DNA from: an uncultured Nitrosomonas sp.
Lineage (GTDB): Bacteria > Pseudomonadota > Gammaproteobacteria > Burkholderiales > Nitrosomonadaceae
Direction: 5' to 3'
Assembly (NCBI GenBank): GCA_902826055.1
Contig: CADEDJ010000003.1
Coordinates: 48,589-112,588, forward strand
Length of the DNA stretch: 64,000 bases
The translations under genes were made by a program, and so were the position numbers. Positions 39,391 through 48,935 of this stretch are shown here, one piece after another. Within the stretch, counting starts at the first letter, position 1. Every line of letters begins with the position of its first letter. The notes under the pieces were generated by a model. The model was not told the origin of the DNA, searched no databases, and saw only the letters and a program-made list of their open reading frames with translations.

Positions 39391-40497
39391 TTACACAAAC
39401 TCCACACCGCTTGATAAAAATCCCACCAGATTGATAGTTACGGCATTAACTTCGGTGTTGGCCGCGATTTCCAGTAATTGCGCTTGGGTATAGGTTCCGT
39501 TTTCCAACAAGCCGACAAAAAAATCATGATCCGTTGCAGAAGGCGCTGTGCCAACCACATTTTGATAGACGGTATCTACAAATGTATCATTGGAAAGGTT
39601 ACCCATGACATCAACCGCAAGCTGTGAAACATTAAGCATGGTTTGCCCTGAATCGAATAAATTAAGGCCGACGCCCACATAATCAGGATGTTCTTCGATA
39701 GTAGCCGGACCAAATGCGGCACCGATGATTCGGATCGAACTGTTTGCAGCCTGTCCATTGTTGAGATCAATGGCAAGATTCTTATCGGCAAAGCGGATTC
39801 GTTCGATTTCAGACAATGTATCATTACCATCCGGCCCGGAAACACTGAAACTCAGATCAGCGCTAGGTGTTGTCGCTCCGGAGACTGAGTAATTTTCCAG
39901 AGTGGTACTATAAACCGCGGTATCAATTCCTGCGCCGCCGTTCAATGTATCATCCCCCGTTCCTCCATTTATCGTGTCATTGCCCGCAGCAGCCTGGATG
40001 GCATCATCGCCTGCCGTACCGGCAAGATTATCCGCACCATCAGTTCCTGAGATCACGTCACTCAAAACAACAGTGCCGGTAATTCCGGCAAAATTTGTGG
40101 GAGAATTGGTTCCCGTTGAGCCATCGCGGTTGAGTGACGATGTCCCATCGGTCGGCAGTTGGGTATACGTTATCGAACCTCCAACCATACCCGGAAAACT
40201 TACAATACCGCTGCCGGTATATAAGAATCCGTTCGGAATAATATAATCAGGCGTCACAATACCCAAATCCGCAAACCCCTGAGTCGCAACTAATACAGAT
40301 TTTCCATTAGTCGATGCACTGGGTAGATCAGTGCCGATAGAATACACTTGAGCTCTGCTTTGGGAATCAGGTGCTGAATTAATGGCGTGCCCCGCCCATA
40401 AGTGTTGGCCATCAGCCTCTCCCACGAATTCAATAAATTGAACCGTGCCATCGGCATTTGAATATACTTCGTTAATGTGAAATAAATGAAATGTCAT
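39391..40497 (-). CDS. RTX-repeat secreted protein with DUF4214-like C-terminus
   Basis: The 368-residue protein has no signal peptide. The first 140 residues are a lamin-tail-like beta region (HLFHINEVYSNADGTVQFIE). Residues about 150-200 carry glycine-rich nonapeptide calcium-binding repeats (GTDGADNL, GTAGDDAI, GGTGDDTLNGGAGIDTAVY), the mark of type I secreted proteins. The C-terminal 100 residues (QLAVDVMGNLSNDTFVDTVYQNVVG) look like DUF4214. AAGGAGA precedes the ATG. Expected to be exported by a type I system encoded elsewhere. Confidence 0.82.
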   Translation of the reverse strand: MTFHLFHINEVYSNADGTVQFIEFVGEADGQHLWAGHAINSAPDSQSRAQVYSIGTDLPSASTNGKSVLVATQGFADLGIVTPDYIIPNGFLYTGSGIVSFPGMVGGSITYTQLPTDGTSSLNRDGSTGTNSPTNFAGITGTVVLSDVISGTDGADNLAGTAGDDAIQAAAGNDTINGGTGDDTLNGGAGIDTAVYSTTLENYSVSGATTPSADLSFSVSGPDGNDTLSEIERIRFADKNLAIDLNNGQAANSSIRIIGAAFGPATIEEHPDYVGVGLNLFDSGQTMLNVSQLAVDVMGNLSNDTFVDTVYQNVVGTAPSATDHDFFVGLLENGTYTQAQLLEIAANTEVNAVTINLVGFLSSGVEFV

Positions 40498-40769
40498 TTT
40501 TTCTCCTTAGGAATTAGATGATTGCATTATAGCTTCAGGTTCTGATAGTACCGTGAGTAGTTTGTTGCAGAGTTATTAGTGCAACGTTTTGTTTACGCCC
40601 TGTTATCTTAACAAGGATCTTAGCCTATTCCTTTTGACAATAAAAGCCACTTGATTCAAACGCTAGTGGATGCGATAGATTTGCGCGTATACTTAATTGT
40701 CAGTTACAGCGGCATCGGCGCGGGCAGCAGTGCTAATACCAATAAATGGCGTGTGAGGAGGGAATTATT

Positions 40770-40802
40770 ATGCGTATTTTTCGTTGCTTCACCCACATCT
40801 AA
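40770..40802 (+). other. Short leader reading frame before the lipoprotein gene
   Basis: A strong GAGGAGGGA site is followed by ATG and ten codons (MRIFRCFTHI) ending at TAA, two bases before the ATG of the next gene and in a different frame. It may couple translation of the lipoprotein or may mark an old frameshift at its start. Confidence 0.35.
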
Positions 40803-40804
40803 TC

Positions 40805-42295
40805 ATGGTCAGAATTTTTCTTGCAATGTCTGCGCTATTGCTTACTGGCTGCATCACTGCAGGATTCAGAGATACCGTTTCCATGCAAAAAAGCAATACC
40901 GTGGTAATGTGCCGTGCTTTATATGAAAATATTGACGCCGCCATTGATTATTCAGGTGTACGCGATCATGGATCATCGCAAATTAAGGACTTTCCTTATC
41001 TTCGTTCCACGCGCCTACTGGCTTCATTCAGTCACGAATTAAGCGACGCATCACCGCAATGGTTAGTATGGGTTGATCATATGGCTGATCTGGATGCGCA
41101 CAGTCGCGCCTTGGAACTACGCAATTTACCTTCCTCAGTTAAAGATCGGCTGAATAGTGATGTGTTTGGTGAGCTCAATAGCTGCCGCAATTTATTGATA
41201 ATGATCGATCTTATGCACCCACAGCAGCGTGACCGGTTGCGGGATGCTGTCCGCGTGCCGGATGATTATGTGAGCTGGTGGCAATTATTGGGCCTTTATC
41301 CGATTACTGCACCTTTGATTGGCGCCGGAATATCTGCATGGCATGATAGAACGCACGATACTTTCGCCACGCCGCTAACATTGCTGCCGGTTAAGGGTAA
41401 ATTGCAACGTTGGATAGCAGAAACCCATACTACCGACAGTTCCTCAATTGTTAACAAGCGGCTGAGTGCTCAGCAAATCAGCGCAATCCTGAAAGATTCG
41501 GAAAATCCTCTGGGAATTCCGCTGCCAACCCATGCCGAGCTGGCACAACTTTTTGTTACCTTCGCACCGATATGGGAGGTGGATGTTGTCGATGAAAATG
41601 ATCACATCGGCAAAATCAGATGGGAGAAAAACGAACCAACGGTAGACATCGATCAGTCCACGTTTTACCGCAAGATTTCGCATACCCGCTTTGGCGAACA
41701 CGTGCTATTGCAACTGAATTACATCATTTGGTTTCCTACAAGGCCTGGTGATGATATTTATGCAGGTAAGCTCGATGGCATCAATTGGCGGGTAACATTA
41801 GGGCCGGACGGTAACCCCTGGCTTTATGACGCTATTCACAATTGCGGCTGCTACCACGAATTTTTTCTGAGCGATCGCTTGCGCCTGCGCAAGGATCTCC
41901 GCTCTACCTATTTTGAAGTGCCGTTGCTGCCGCAACCGGCCCCGGCTCAGCCGCTAGTTGTGCGCATCGCGCACCATACACATTACATTCAACGGATTTA
42001 TCATGAGAGTGGAGAGAATAATCAATCATCAGCGACATATGCCCATCGAACGATAGAATCTGAGGATTATGATGTATTGCGCTCTTTGCCTGTTGATGGA
42101 GGGTATCGCAGCCTATTCGGCAGTCATGGCTTGATTTCCGGAACTGAGCGGCTGGAACGTTTTCTACTGTGGCCGATGGGTGTCCGTTCACCGGGAGCCA
42201 TGCGCCAATGGGGGCGCCATGCTACTGCTTTTAACGGACGCCGTCATTTTGACGATGCTTTTCTTTTTGAATCGTTATTTGAGAGTGCTCAATGA
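40805..42295 (+). CDS. Lipoprotein of unknown function
   Basis: The 496-residue protein has a short signal with lipobox LLTGC (MVRIFLAMSALLLTGCITAG). The body is soluble, with helices in the first half (IDAAIDYSGVRDHGSSQIKD) and a Trp- and His-containing beta-rich second half including CGCYHEFF, a possible metal or disulfide site. I do not recognise a family, although a DUF is likely. It overlaps the DUF3047 gene by four bases, so both belong to one operon. The start ATG lies just after a short leader frame. Confidence 0.7.
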   Translation: MVRIFLAMSALLLTGCITAGFRDTVSMQKSNTVVMCRALYENIDAAIDYSGVRDHGSSQIKDFPYLRSTRLLASFSHELSDASPQWLVWVDHMADLDAHSRALELRNLPSSVKDRLNSDVFGELNSCRNLLIMIDLMHPQQRDRLRDAVRVPDDYVSWWQLLGLYPITAPLIGAGISAWHDRTHDTFATPLTLLPVKGKLQRWIAETHTTDSSSIVNKRLSAQQISAILKDSENPLGIPLPTHAELAQLFVTFAPIWEVDVVDENDHIGKIRWEKNEPTVDIDQSTFYRKISHTRFGEHVLLQLNYIIWFPTRPGDDIYAGKLDGINWRVTLGPDGNPWLYDAIHNCGCYHEFFLSDRLRLRKDLRSTYFEVPLLPQPAPAQPLVVRIAHHTHYIQRIYHESGENNQSSATYAHRTIESEDYDVLRSLPVDGGYRSLFGSHGLISGTERLERFLLWPMGVRSPGAMRQWGRHATAFNGRRHFDDAFLFESLFESAQ

Positions 42296-42939
42296 GTATA
42301 AGAAAATGTTTAATTGCAATAATTTTCTACTTGCCATCCTTAATATGGGCGCAAAATGAACGTATCGACATCGCCCGCTTTTCACAAGGCGATTTAAGTG
42401 GTTGGCAGATAAAAACTTTTTCCGGGGAGACGCGCTACACTCTGGAAAACTCGGATGGCAAGCTCGCCTTGCGGGCGGATAGTCATGCCAGTGCTTCCGG
42501 GCGTTTCCGTGAAGTCGATATCGACCTCAATACAACGCCAATTCTTAACTGGAGATGGAAAATCGATGGTGTGCTGGATGGGGTAGATGAGCGCACCCGC
42601 AAGGGTGACGATTATGCTGCGCGCATCTATGTGGTGTTTTCCGGGGGCGTGATGTTTTGGCGCACCCGTGCCATCAATTACGTGTGGTCGAACAACCGAC
42701 CCGCCGGCAGCAGTTGGCCCAATGCTTTTACCGGGCGCGCGCATATGATCGCGATAGAATCCGGTGCTGCACGTGCAGGTCAGTGGCTGAGTGCGCGCCG
42801 CGATGTGCGTGCTGATTACCGCCGGGCTTTCGGTGAAGAACCCGGCCACGTCGATGCGGTGGCAATCATGACGGATACCGACAATAGCGGCGGCACAGCC
42901 ACGGCATGGTACGGCGATATCTGGTTCACTGCAAAATGA
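42292..42939 (+). CDS. DUF3047 family secreted protein
   Basis: The 215-residue protein has a signal peptide (ending IWA-QN) and a jelly-roll-like beta domain: ILNWRWKIDG, RKGDDYAARIYVVFSGG, FWRTRAINYVWSN and AIMTDTDNSGGTATAWYGDI are the DUF3047 signatures. Function unknown. It starts inside the lipoprotein gene (ATGA overlap) and the pair is probably co-exported. Confidence 0.88.
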   Translation: MSIRKCLIAIIFYLPSLIWAQNERIDIARFSQGDLSGWQIKTFSGETRYTLENSDGKLALRADSHASASGRFREVDIDLNTTPILNWRWKIDGVLDGVDERTRKGDDYAARIYVVFSGGVMFWRTRAINYVWSNNRPAGSSWPNAFTGRAHMIAIESGAARAGQWLSARRDVRADYRRAFGEEPGHVDAVAIMTDTDNSGGTATAWYGDIWFTAK

Positions 42940-42987
42940 CGCATGCCGTATACCGCGTAATGCGTAATCAATGATTTTGGTTCATGC

Positions 42988-43926
42988 CTAATTCAATTGA
43001 TAGGAGAGTAGCGCGCGAACATTGAAAAGGGCATCGTTCTGACTGGAAGTGGCCGGAGGGCGTGTAACCCAGAGCGGGCTATAGAACATTCCTACGCTTA
43101 GCGTAAGCTTGTTGGTTAGCGGATAAGCCATACCGGCGCTGGCTGAGAACGTCCAGGTTTCAGCCTTCAGACGGGTACGATCGAGAATGCCGAACGTTTG
43201 GGCGTTGACATTAACTTGCGTATCAAGAAAATTTCCCGCGACGGCAATGTAAGGTGTTAACCCTCTTAACCGTTCAATGCGATATGCGCCGCTGAGTTCA
43301 AATCCTGCGTAATGTTGGAATGACTTATCCGCCGATTTTTTTTCACAACCGTAAATGTTTCCGGGTGAGCCTGGAGAAAACTGCACCGCCTCACCAGGAC
43401 AGGTAAACGCACCTTCCGCGCTACCGATTTGTCCGTACAGCCGCATGCCGATAGTCCAGGAATTATGCGCATATAAGGGACGTTCCAGTGCAAATGCAAA
43501 GAGATTGGGTTTGATTCCAAAAATTCTGATGGGCGGCACATAAGACAGCGTCAAGGCAAATTGCCACGGCAGTCCGATAGTAACGCGCGGCCGGCCAAAA
43601 ATAGGCGCTTTGTTTAAGTCTTCATCTTTCGTGCCATTAAAACCAACCCGCTGTTGTGCGGAACTGAGCTGCGGAATCCAATCCAACTCGGCTCCGATCT
43701 CGATCGATCCTGGTGCGCGACTGCGCGGCACACTGAGTCCGGAGAGAAGTGTGGCGGAGGTGAAATAATTCATTGCCCATGCTTCGGGGCGCTCGGAATG
43801 AAGTAACTCAGTGTCACGGATGACAAACTGCGCGCGCGCTTGATTGCTTGAGAAACCGACCAAAAAGCCGGCAAGACCAAGCAGAACACGATAGTGCTTT
43901 GAGCATAAACGGCTGGCGCGCGCCAC
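42988..43926 (-). CDS. Outer-membrane beta-barrel protein, unknown
   Basis: A 312-residue protein with an N-terminal signal (SKHYRVLLGLAGFLVGFSS, cleavage near ARA-QF) and amphipathic strands throughout (RVTIGLPWQFALTLSYVPPI, LSVGMFYSPLWV), ending in a typical barrel strand (FNVRALLSYQLN). It resembles transporter-type porins such as those in meta-pathway clusters but no family is certain. Tail to tail with DUF3047; same strand as the ydbL-type gene downstream of ynbE, 10 bases away. Confidence 0.65.
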   Translation of the reverse strand: MARASRLCSKHYRVLLGLAGFLVGFSSNQARAQFVIRDTELLHSERPEAWAMNYFTSATLLSGLSVPRSRAPGSIEIGAELDWIPQLSSAQQRVGFNGTKDEDLNKAPIFGRPRVTIGLPWQFALTLSYVPPIRIFGIKPNLFAFALERPLYAHNSWTIGMRLYGQIGSAEGAFTCPGEAVQFSPGSPGNIYGCEKKSADKSFQHYAGFELSGAYRIERLRGLTPYIAVAGNFLDTQVNVNAQTFGILDRTRLKAETWTFSASAGMAYPLTNKLTLSVGMFYSPLWVTRPPATSSQNDALFNVRALLSYQLN

Positions 43927-43936
43927 AAGTTATTTG

Positions 43937-44287
43937 TTACTTTTTAACCCAATTGCCATTGACGTGTATCCACGTTCCTGCTGGGACATTATTGAAAATT
44001 TCTTTGGCATAAACTTGCCCGACTTGATCGATGCTTATGCCTTGGGCATTGGCTTTTTCCTGATAAATGGCTTTGCGCTTGGCATTAATGGCATCCACTT
44101 CAGCTTGTGCTGACGCATTTCTGGCAACAGCATAGCCGGTAGAACTTTCGCCAATTGCACCTGAAGCACGTAAATCTTCCAAGGTGCCGGCCCATGTTGA
44201 TGATGCCAAAAGCGCTAGTAGCAACAAGATAATTTTCATAATTCCGGTCAATGGCTTGGTTGTCGATGGTCGTAAAATATGCGGCAT
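43937..44287 (-). CDS. ydbL: YdbL family protein (DUF1318)
   Basis: The 116-residue protein has a signal peptide (MKIILLLLALLASSTWA after a short lead) and the DUF1318 pattern: LEDLRASGAIGESSTGYAVA, IYQEKANAQGISIDQVGQVY and PAGTWIHVNGNWV. AAGGAG precedes ATG 44287, so the longer N-terminus is used. It is the last gene of the ydbH-ynbE-ydbL set, in which YdbL is thought to modulate the YdbH-YnbE envelope bridge. Confidence 0.88.
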   Translation of the reverse strand: MPHILRPSTTKPLTGIMKIILLLLALLASSTWAGTLEDLRASGAIGESSTGYAVARNASAQAEVDAINAKRKAIYQEKANAQGISIDQVGQVYAKEIFNNVPAGTWIHVNGNWVKK

Positions 44288-44313
44288 TGTGATCTCCTTG
44301 TCTTATGTTGCTA

Positions 44314-44526
44314 TCAGAACACGCCGGGGTTAGCGGCAATATCTTTTTTCGCCTCTTCTTCAAGCTTTACCCGAATGTCCGCATCGAGCTTGATATTAAG
44401 GTTAATCGTAATCGGTTCTTGCGGCGGTTCCACTTTTACTGTCGGTGCGCATGCAGTAATTACCAGACAGATCAGAATCATCAGTTCTCGTTTAATGATC
44501 GCCACGTTTTTATCAATGTTGCACAT
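44314..44526 (-). CDS. ynbE: YnbE-like small lipoprotein
   Basis: A 70-residue lipoprotein: MILICLVITAC lipobox and a short domain with PTVKVEPPQEPITINLNIKL, characteristic of YnbE. AAGGAG precedes the ATG. In E. coli, YnbE stacks with YdbH to form an inter-membrane bridge for phospholipids; this role is known for the family. It sits between ydbH and ydbL, in the usual order. Confidence 0.88.
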   Translation of the reverse strand: MCNIDKNVAIIKRELMILICLVITACAPTVKVEPPQEPITINLNIKLDADIRVKLEEEAKKDIAANPGVF

Positions 44527-44625
44527 GATTGCACTCCTTGTTTAATTGACTTCCAGTTGTTGTTGCGACTGGAAATGCGCTAATAAACTCACTTTTCCCG
44601 TGATTGCAAATTAGTGCAGCCCCAC

Positions 44626-47091
44626 TTAATGCATCCTGAATGAGCCCTGCAAAATTTCATGAGACAAATTGTAGCCTTGATTGATTGTCTGCAGAATCTT
44701 GCCAATATCTGTTTCAAGATTAATATTTAAACGGAATGCCCGTCCATCTTTCACATCAGGATTATTCCCTAATAGAGATAGCTTGACTACTAGGTCATGT
44801 GTTACCGATTTGTCGAGATGCAATGATAACTCCGAATAATGGAAGTTTTGCAAAGCCTGTAGCAATAAATTCATCTCATCTCCGGCAGAGGCGAGCAATT
44901 GCGAAGCTTTTTCAGACTTGAAATGCAATACACCGGGTGTTTTTGCAGCAAGGTGACCATTGGTTATCGCAACTTGGTTCTTTTCCAGCGTCAGTGGAAT
45001 TTGACCATCAAGCCGCCCGCTTCCCGTCAGTCCGTCAACTTGAATAAAATTAAAAAAATTATCCAGATCAACATCGTTGATGCGAATCAGCAAATCCGAG
45101 CGTTTTGCAGCAGGATCAATGATGGTGGGAACTAAGGATACCGTGCCATTCATTATAGAGAACTGGGTTTTTTCGAGTCTGATGCGTGGGGAATCTGCGT
45201 TTTGGATTTGATAGGAAACCAACAGATTTTCCAGCGGTATCCCGGAATCAATGCGTTTGACTGTGATTTTTTGATGAGGGGGGCTGCTGAGAGATAATAA
45301 ATCGGCTAAATCAAGCGCGATATTTAAATCATCTATCGTGGTATCTTCATAGGCAAACGACATATTGCTGAGTTTAAACGTACCATGACTACTGCGTATT
45401 CCCTGGGCAGACCATTTCATTTGTGCATTTGCATGGATTTGACCAGTGACGTTTTCTATCACGGCAAGAGCGGGCGATAGCTTACCCGGTTGCAAGCCTT
45501 GGGGGGAAAACTTCAGTGGAGCAATTTTTGCCGTTAACATGCCGTTAGCATTTTCCGGCGCATAGTTGCCAGTGATGTTTAAAAAACGTAAATCATCTAT
45601 ACCACCAGTGACATTTAATGCATATAGCGGTGGTTTTCCAGCAGCAGCTTGGTTGCGGACATTACCGGCAATGGCTAGTGGCGAGAAAACAGGCTCTGGC
45701 GCTAAATGCCGGAGTTGTCCGATGGCAAAATCAGCGGCATGGCCGATTTCCTTATCGTTAAGATACAAAGTGGCCGAGATCGCTTTTAATTGCAACTGAG
45801 ATTGAGGCAACGACAACGCTGCTCCACTGAGCGTAAATTCTCCCTGATAGGGCTTCTTATCATCCAGTTTTCCGGTCAACGCCAAAGTACCCGGGTGCAG
45901 GCGTACTTCGATTCCTGCCGAATCGGGGCGTTTAACTAGCATGCCAACCTTGCCAGGTGACAAGGTGATTTCATGGGTAAGAGCAAATCCTTGCGGATTG
46001 CGTGTTATCTCTATATCTGCCTGCGCGACGGTGAGTTGCGGAGAATTCTTGAAATCTACTGGATATGAGGTATTGATTTCACCAAGAGAGATTTGCGCTG
46101 GATTGCGTAATGCAATCGTCCCATGATTTTGCTTAAGACTTGCACGTATAGGTAAGGTAATAGCGAGCTGCTTAAAATTCAAAGCATCGCTGGTAAATTG
46201 GCCGCCATCTACTGTCAGATCAATTTCTCCTTGCCAGGAATCAGATAATTGGCGTATGTCTCCTGATAAAGTCAGGTTATCCAGCGCCGCGTCGCGAAAT
46301 GCAAAAGCTGCAGATTCACCATTACCTTGCGATGAAGCCGGTTTCTCGGGCGCTATATTGATTGGCAAATGAACGCCTGCCAACGTGAGCTTGGTTTGCA
46401 GATGCTGCAATTGCAATGCCGTAAACGCAAAGCTTGCTTCACCTCCAAAGCTGGAAATTCTGGCTTCAGGCAAGTTTAACTGGCCATCCGCGACTAAAAG
46501 CTTGCCCTGAATATTTCCTTTTGGATCAACAGCCGCCGTCAGCGTAACATCGGATCGCGCCAGATTGCCGGAAATATCCGCCTTGAGTTGTATTGACTGG
46601 CCTCCGGTTTGGATGTCAGACGTGTTGCCTGATATTGCAATACTGGATTTTCCTGTTGCAGCATGAAGATGGATCACCGTGTCGGTGATTGAAACGATGG
46701 GCAACCGGGGGATGGTGACATTACTTTCAGAAGTTGCCGCCATCGGTGGCATCGAATCGCGGGATGGCAGCTTGCTCAGATCAACAGTCATGTGCAAACC
46801 ATCCATCGCGACTTTGACCGGCTTGCCAGCGAGTAAATCTGATAAATCCCAGGTTACGGCAAGATCATTCAAACGCAATTCACGGTTATTGCCCGCGACC
46901 AAGCCCTGCAACTGCAAGGCGTTGAATGAAAGATCGAGAGATTCAATGGACTGCAATGGGAAATTCAGTTTATTCAACTGATTGCTTATTACTGCTTCCA
47001 GCAAAGGATGACGGAAGATAAATAGACCCATTACGACTAAAGTAATGAGACTAAGTAATGATAGTAATCCAGTTTTTAGAGCTCTACCCAT
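44626..47091 (-). CDS. ydbH: YdbH-type AsmA-like inter-membrane lipid transport protein
   Basis: A long protein (about 821 residues from ATG 47091; a TTG start 8 codons earlier is possible). It has an N-terminal inner-membrane helix (LSLLSLITLVVMGLFIF) and a repetitive beta-groove body with AsmA-like repeats (LDLSFNALQLQGLVAGNNRE, LNDLAVTWDLSDLLAG). The C-terminus matches YdbH (LNINLETDIGKILQTINQGY). With TamB and YhdP, YdbH carries phospholipids to the outer membrane; this function is from family knowledge. The trio ydbH-ynbE-ydbL is complete here. Confidence 0.9.
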   Translation of the reverse strand: MGRALKTGLLSLLSLITLVVMGLFIFRHPLLEAVISNQLNKLNFPLQSIESLDLSFNALQLQGLVAGNNRELRLNDLAVTWDLSDLLAGKPVKVAMDGLHMTVDLSKLPSRDSMPPMAATSESNVTIPRLPIVSITDTVIHLHAATGKSSIAISGNTSDIQTGGQSIQLKADISGNLARSDVTLTAAVDPKGNIQGKLLVADGQLNLPEARISSFGGEASFAFTALQLQHLQTKLTLAGVHLPINIAPEKPASSQGNGESAAFAFRDAALDNLTLSGDIRQLSDSWQGEIDLTVDGGQFTSDALNFKQLAITLPIRASLKQNHGTIALRNPAQISLGEINTSYPVDFKNSPQLTVAQADIEITRNPQGFALTHEITLSPGKVGMLVKRPDSAGIEVRLHPGTLALTGKLDDKKPYQGEFTLSGAALSLPQSQLQLKAISATLYLNDKEIGHAADFAIGQLRHLAPEPVFSPLAIAGNVRNQAAAGKPPLYALNVTGGIDDLRFLNITGNYAPENANGMLTAKIAPLKFSPQGLQPGKLSPALAVIENVTGQIHANAQMKWSAQGIRSSHGTFKLSNMSFAYEDTTIDDLNIALDLADLLSLSSPPHQKITVKRIDSGIPLENLLVSYQIQNADSPRIRLEKTQFSIMNGTVSLVPTIIDPAAKRSDLLIRINDVDLDNFFNFIQVDGLTGSGRLDGQIPLTLEKNQVAITNGHLAAKTPGVLHFKSEKASQLLASAGDEMNLLLQALQNFHYSELSLHLDKSVTHDLVVKLSLLGNNPDVKDGRAFRLNINLETDIGKILQTINQGYNLSHEILQGSFRMH

Positions 47092-47346
47092 TGAATTGAT
47101 TTTAAGTTTCTGCAAAGACTCATTTTATTATTCTATTAATGATAGGTTTTCCATACTAAGAAATTTATATATAAGTGATCGCTGTATAGATGATTTGATC
47201 GAAAGCGTAAGGCCCCTATGCACCTAATTAATTCTGATACATCTCATGATAGTGTTAAATTTAAGACTTTATCAGTCAAAGCTTAATTTTTAACCATATT
47301 GACCCTGCCTTCAAATTATTTCAAGTGGAATATTTGAAATAAAGAG

Positions 47347-47366
47347 CCCCGCTGCTTGCAGCGGGG
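47347..47366 (-). terminator. GC-rich hairpin, probably ending the 47540-48073 transcript
   Basis: The 9-base arms CCCCGCTGC and GCAGCGGGG flank TT. On the minus strand the stem is followed by CTCTTTATTT, a T-rich tail. It lies about 170 bases after the secreted protein gene and before ydbH. The rest of the 47116-47539 gap shows no gene. Confidence 0.5.
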
Positions 47367-47539
47367 TATCCGTTTCATACTCTTTAGTCTTCCTGATTTT
47401 CAGTCAGTTTACGCTCCAAGGGTCGGAGAATTCAGTCCGCAGGGGTTAAACCTAAAGAAATCATAAAATTTCAATTGCTTAAGAACCAGATCAATAAAGA
47501 GAATGTTCGGTTTAAAACGTGAACTAAAAGTGCATCCTT

Positions 47540-48073
47540 TTATGGTACGCAATTAGAAGAGCTGATTTGTATGGCTCCGAGACCAGTATTACCAGTACTA
47601 CTACTTCTTGTCAGCTCAGCATTAATAAAATAAGCATACTGATTAACATCAAAGTTATGACCAAAACATACTACATCTGTTTGCCATGAATTTTGTGGCG
47701 CAGCATGGATGTCACTATCATAACTTACTACAGTAGAAGTCACTCCTGTACTGAGATTGTATCGCTTAAGTTGAGCGACTACGCGTGCAGCAGCGCCATT
47801 ATCGCGAAAACGTATACGAAACAGAGACGCATTAAATCCATTTATAGGTACAACATTGTATTTTACAGTGAATACACCCGTTGCATTTGGAGCGAAAGTT
47901 AATAACCCTGTTGAAGGACCAATCTCATACAAATTTAAGTCGTCATTATTTATCGTGCCAGTCGCACCCACTGTGGTCCAACTGGCCGCGTGAACAACCT
48001 TCATGCCAGAAAAAAAGCATAATATTAGAGCCATGGAAAAACCTAAAATAAAGTTCCTAAGTTCGATTGTCAT
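47540..48073 (-). CDS. Secreted protein of unknown function
   Basis: A 177-residue protein with a signal peptide (LGFSMALILCFFSGMKVVHA-AS) and a beta-sandwich-like body (FAPNATGVFTVKYNVVPING, LFRIRFRDNGAAARVVAQLK) with two Cys near the end. No family recognised. A strong GGAGGAGG site precedes the start. A CRP-type palindrome lies about 125 bases upstream of its ATG. Confidence 0.65.
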   Translation of the reverse strand: MTIELRNFILGFSMALILCFFSGMKVVHAASWTTVGATGTINNDDLNLYEIGPSTGLLTFAPNATGVFTVKYNVVPINGFNASLFRIRFRDNGAAARVVAQLKRYNLSTGVTSTVVSYDSDIHAAPQNSWQTDVVCFGHNFDVNQYAYFINAELTRSSSTGNTGLGAIQISSSNCVP

Positions 48074-48196
48074 AATAGACCTCCTCCGTTTTATATGTGA
48101 TGTATCGATAGTAGAACTAGGGATTTATTTAAGAAAACAGTAATTGTTTTCTTGAAAATCACCTTTTTTAATTTAGTGCAAACAAATTTTATCTTC

Positions 48197-48212
48197 TGTG
48201 ATATTTATCACA
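48197..48212. promoter_or_regulatory. CRP-type palindrome, copy 1
   Basis: TGTGATATTTATCACA is a perfect dyad with the TGTGA-N6-TCACA layout bound by CRP. It lies between the minus-strand secreted gene and the plus-strand hydrolase pseudogene. The same 16 bases occur at 52080-52095. Confidence 0.6.
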
Positions 48213-48290
48213 TTTGGCGTTTCTTTTTTATCAAACATATTTGCTGAAAGCTCCAAACAGTATGTTTGAATTGGCTACTTTTAAAAACTA

Positions 48291-48935
48291 TGGACTTACT
48301 CACCCAAGGATTACTCGGTACCGCGATGGCGCAAGCCGGCGCGAAACAACAAGAAATACGCATTGCGACCGGTATCGGTTTTTTTAGCAGGCATTACAGC
48401 GGATGTGGATATCCTGATCCAATCGGAAAACGATCCGCTGCTCAATATCGAATTTCACTGGCATTTCACGCATTCGCTGTTTTTCGTGCCACTTGGCGCT
48501 TTGATCGTCGCGTTGCTGCTGTGGCCATTTTTGCGCAAACGTTTGCCTGCTTTGCCGGGGTAATTGCCTTCAGGAAATACAGCCATACCGCAGCGCGGAT
48601 TGGATTACTGCTTGCTGCGGTTTATCTGTCGTGTGGTTGGATACAATTGCAGCGCACTGAAACAGGACTGAGACATTGACTGCCGAAAGAGGACATCACG
48701 TCTCCCGCTCCGCTGAAAAACACCTGGTGAAGCCGATGCTCGCCAATTTGGTGTTATGGCGCTCCATCTACGAATTTGAAAGCAGACTATATGTCGATGC
48801 GATTCGGGCCGGTCCATTTTCCGAGCCGCGCATCTATTCCGGTGAATCTGTTGATAAATTTGTGCTGAAGTGCGATCTGCGCGCTTTAGCAATTTCTCGG
48901 CAGGATTATTCGCGATCCGCCCGGAACATTTGTGT
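48291..48935 (+). pseudogene. Decayed copy of the YdjM-type metal-dependent hydrolase
   Basis: The sequence begins MDLLTQGLLGTAMAQAGAKQ, as in the intact gene at 52294, but the frame breaks near 48385. It recovers in the next frame (FLAGITADVDILIQSEND), skips the middle portion after RKRLP, continues in another frame (FRKYSHTAARIGLLLAAVYL, LVKPMLANLVLWRSIYEFE) and fades near 48930. At least two frameshifts and one internal deletion are needed to explain it. It overlaps the end of the protease gene by one base. Confidence 0.85.

Noticed and set aside
47380..47470. Mobile-element end downstream of the 47347 hairpin
   Set aside because: The sequence has a transposon-like look but I could not find a matching inverted end or duplication.
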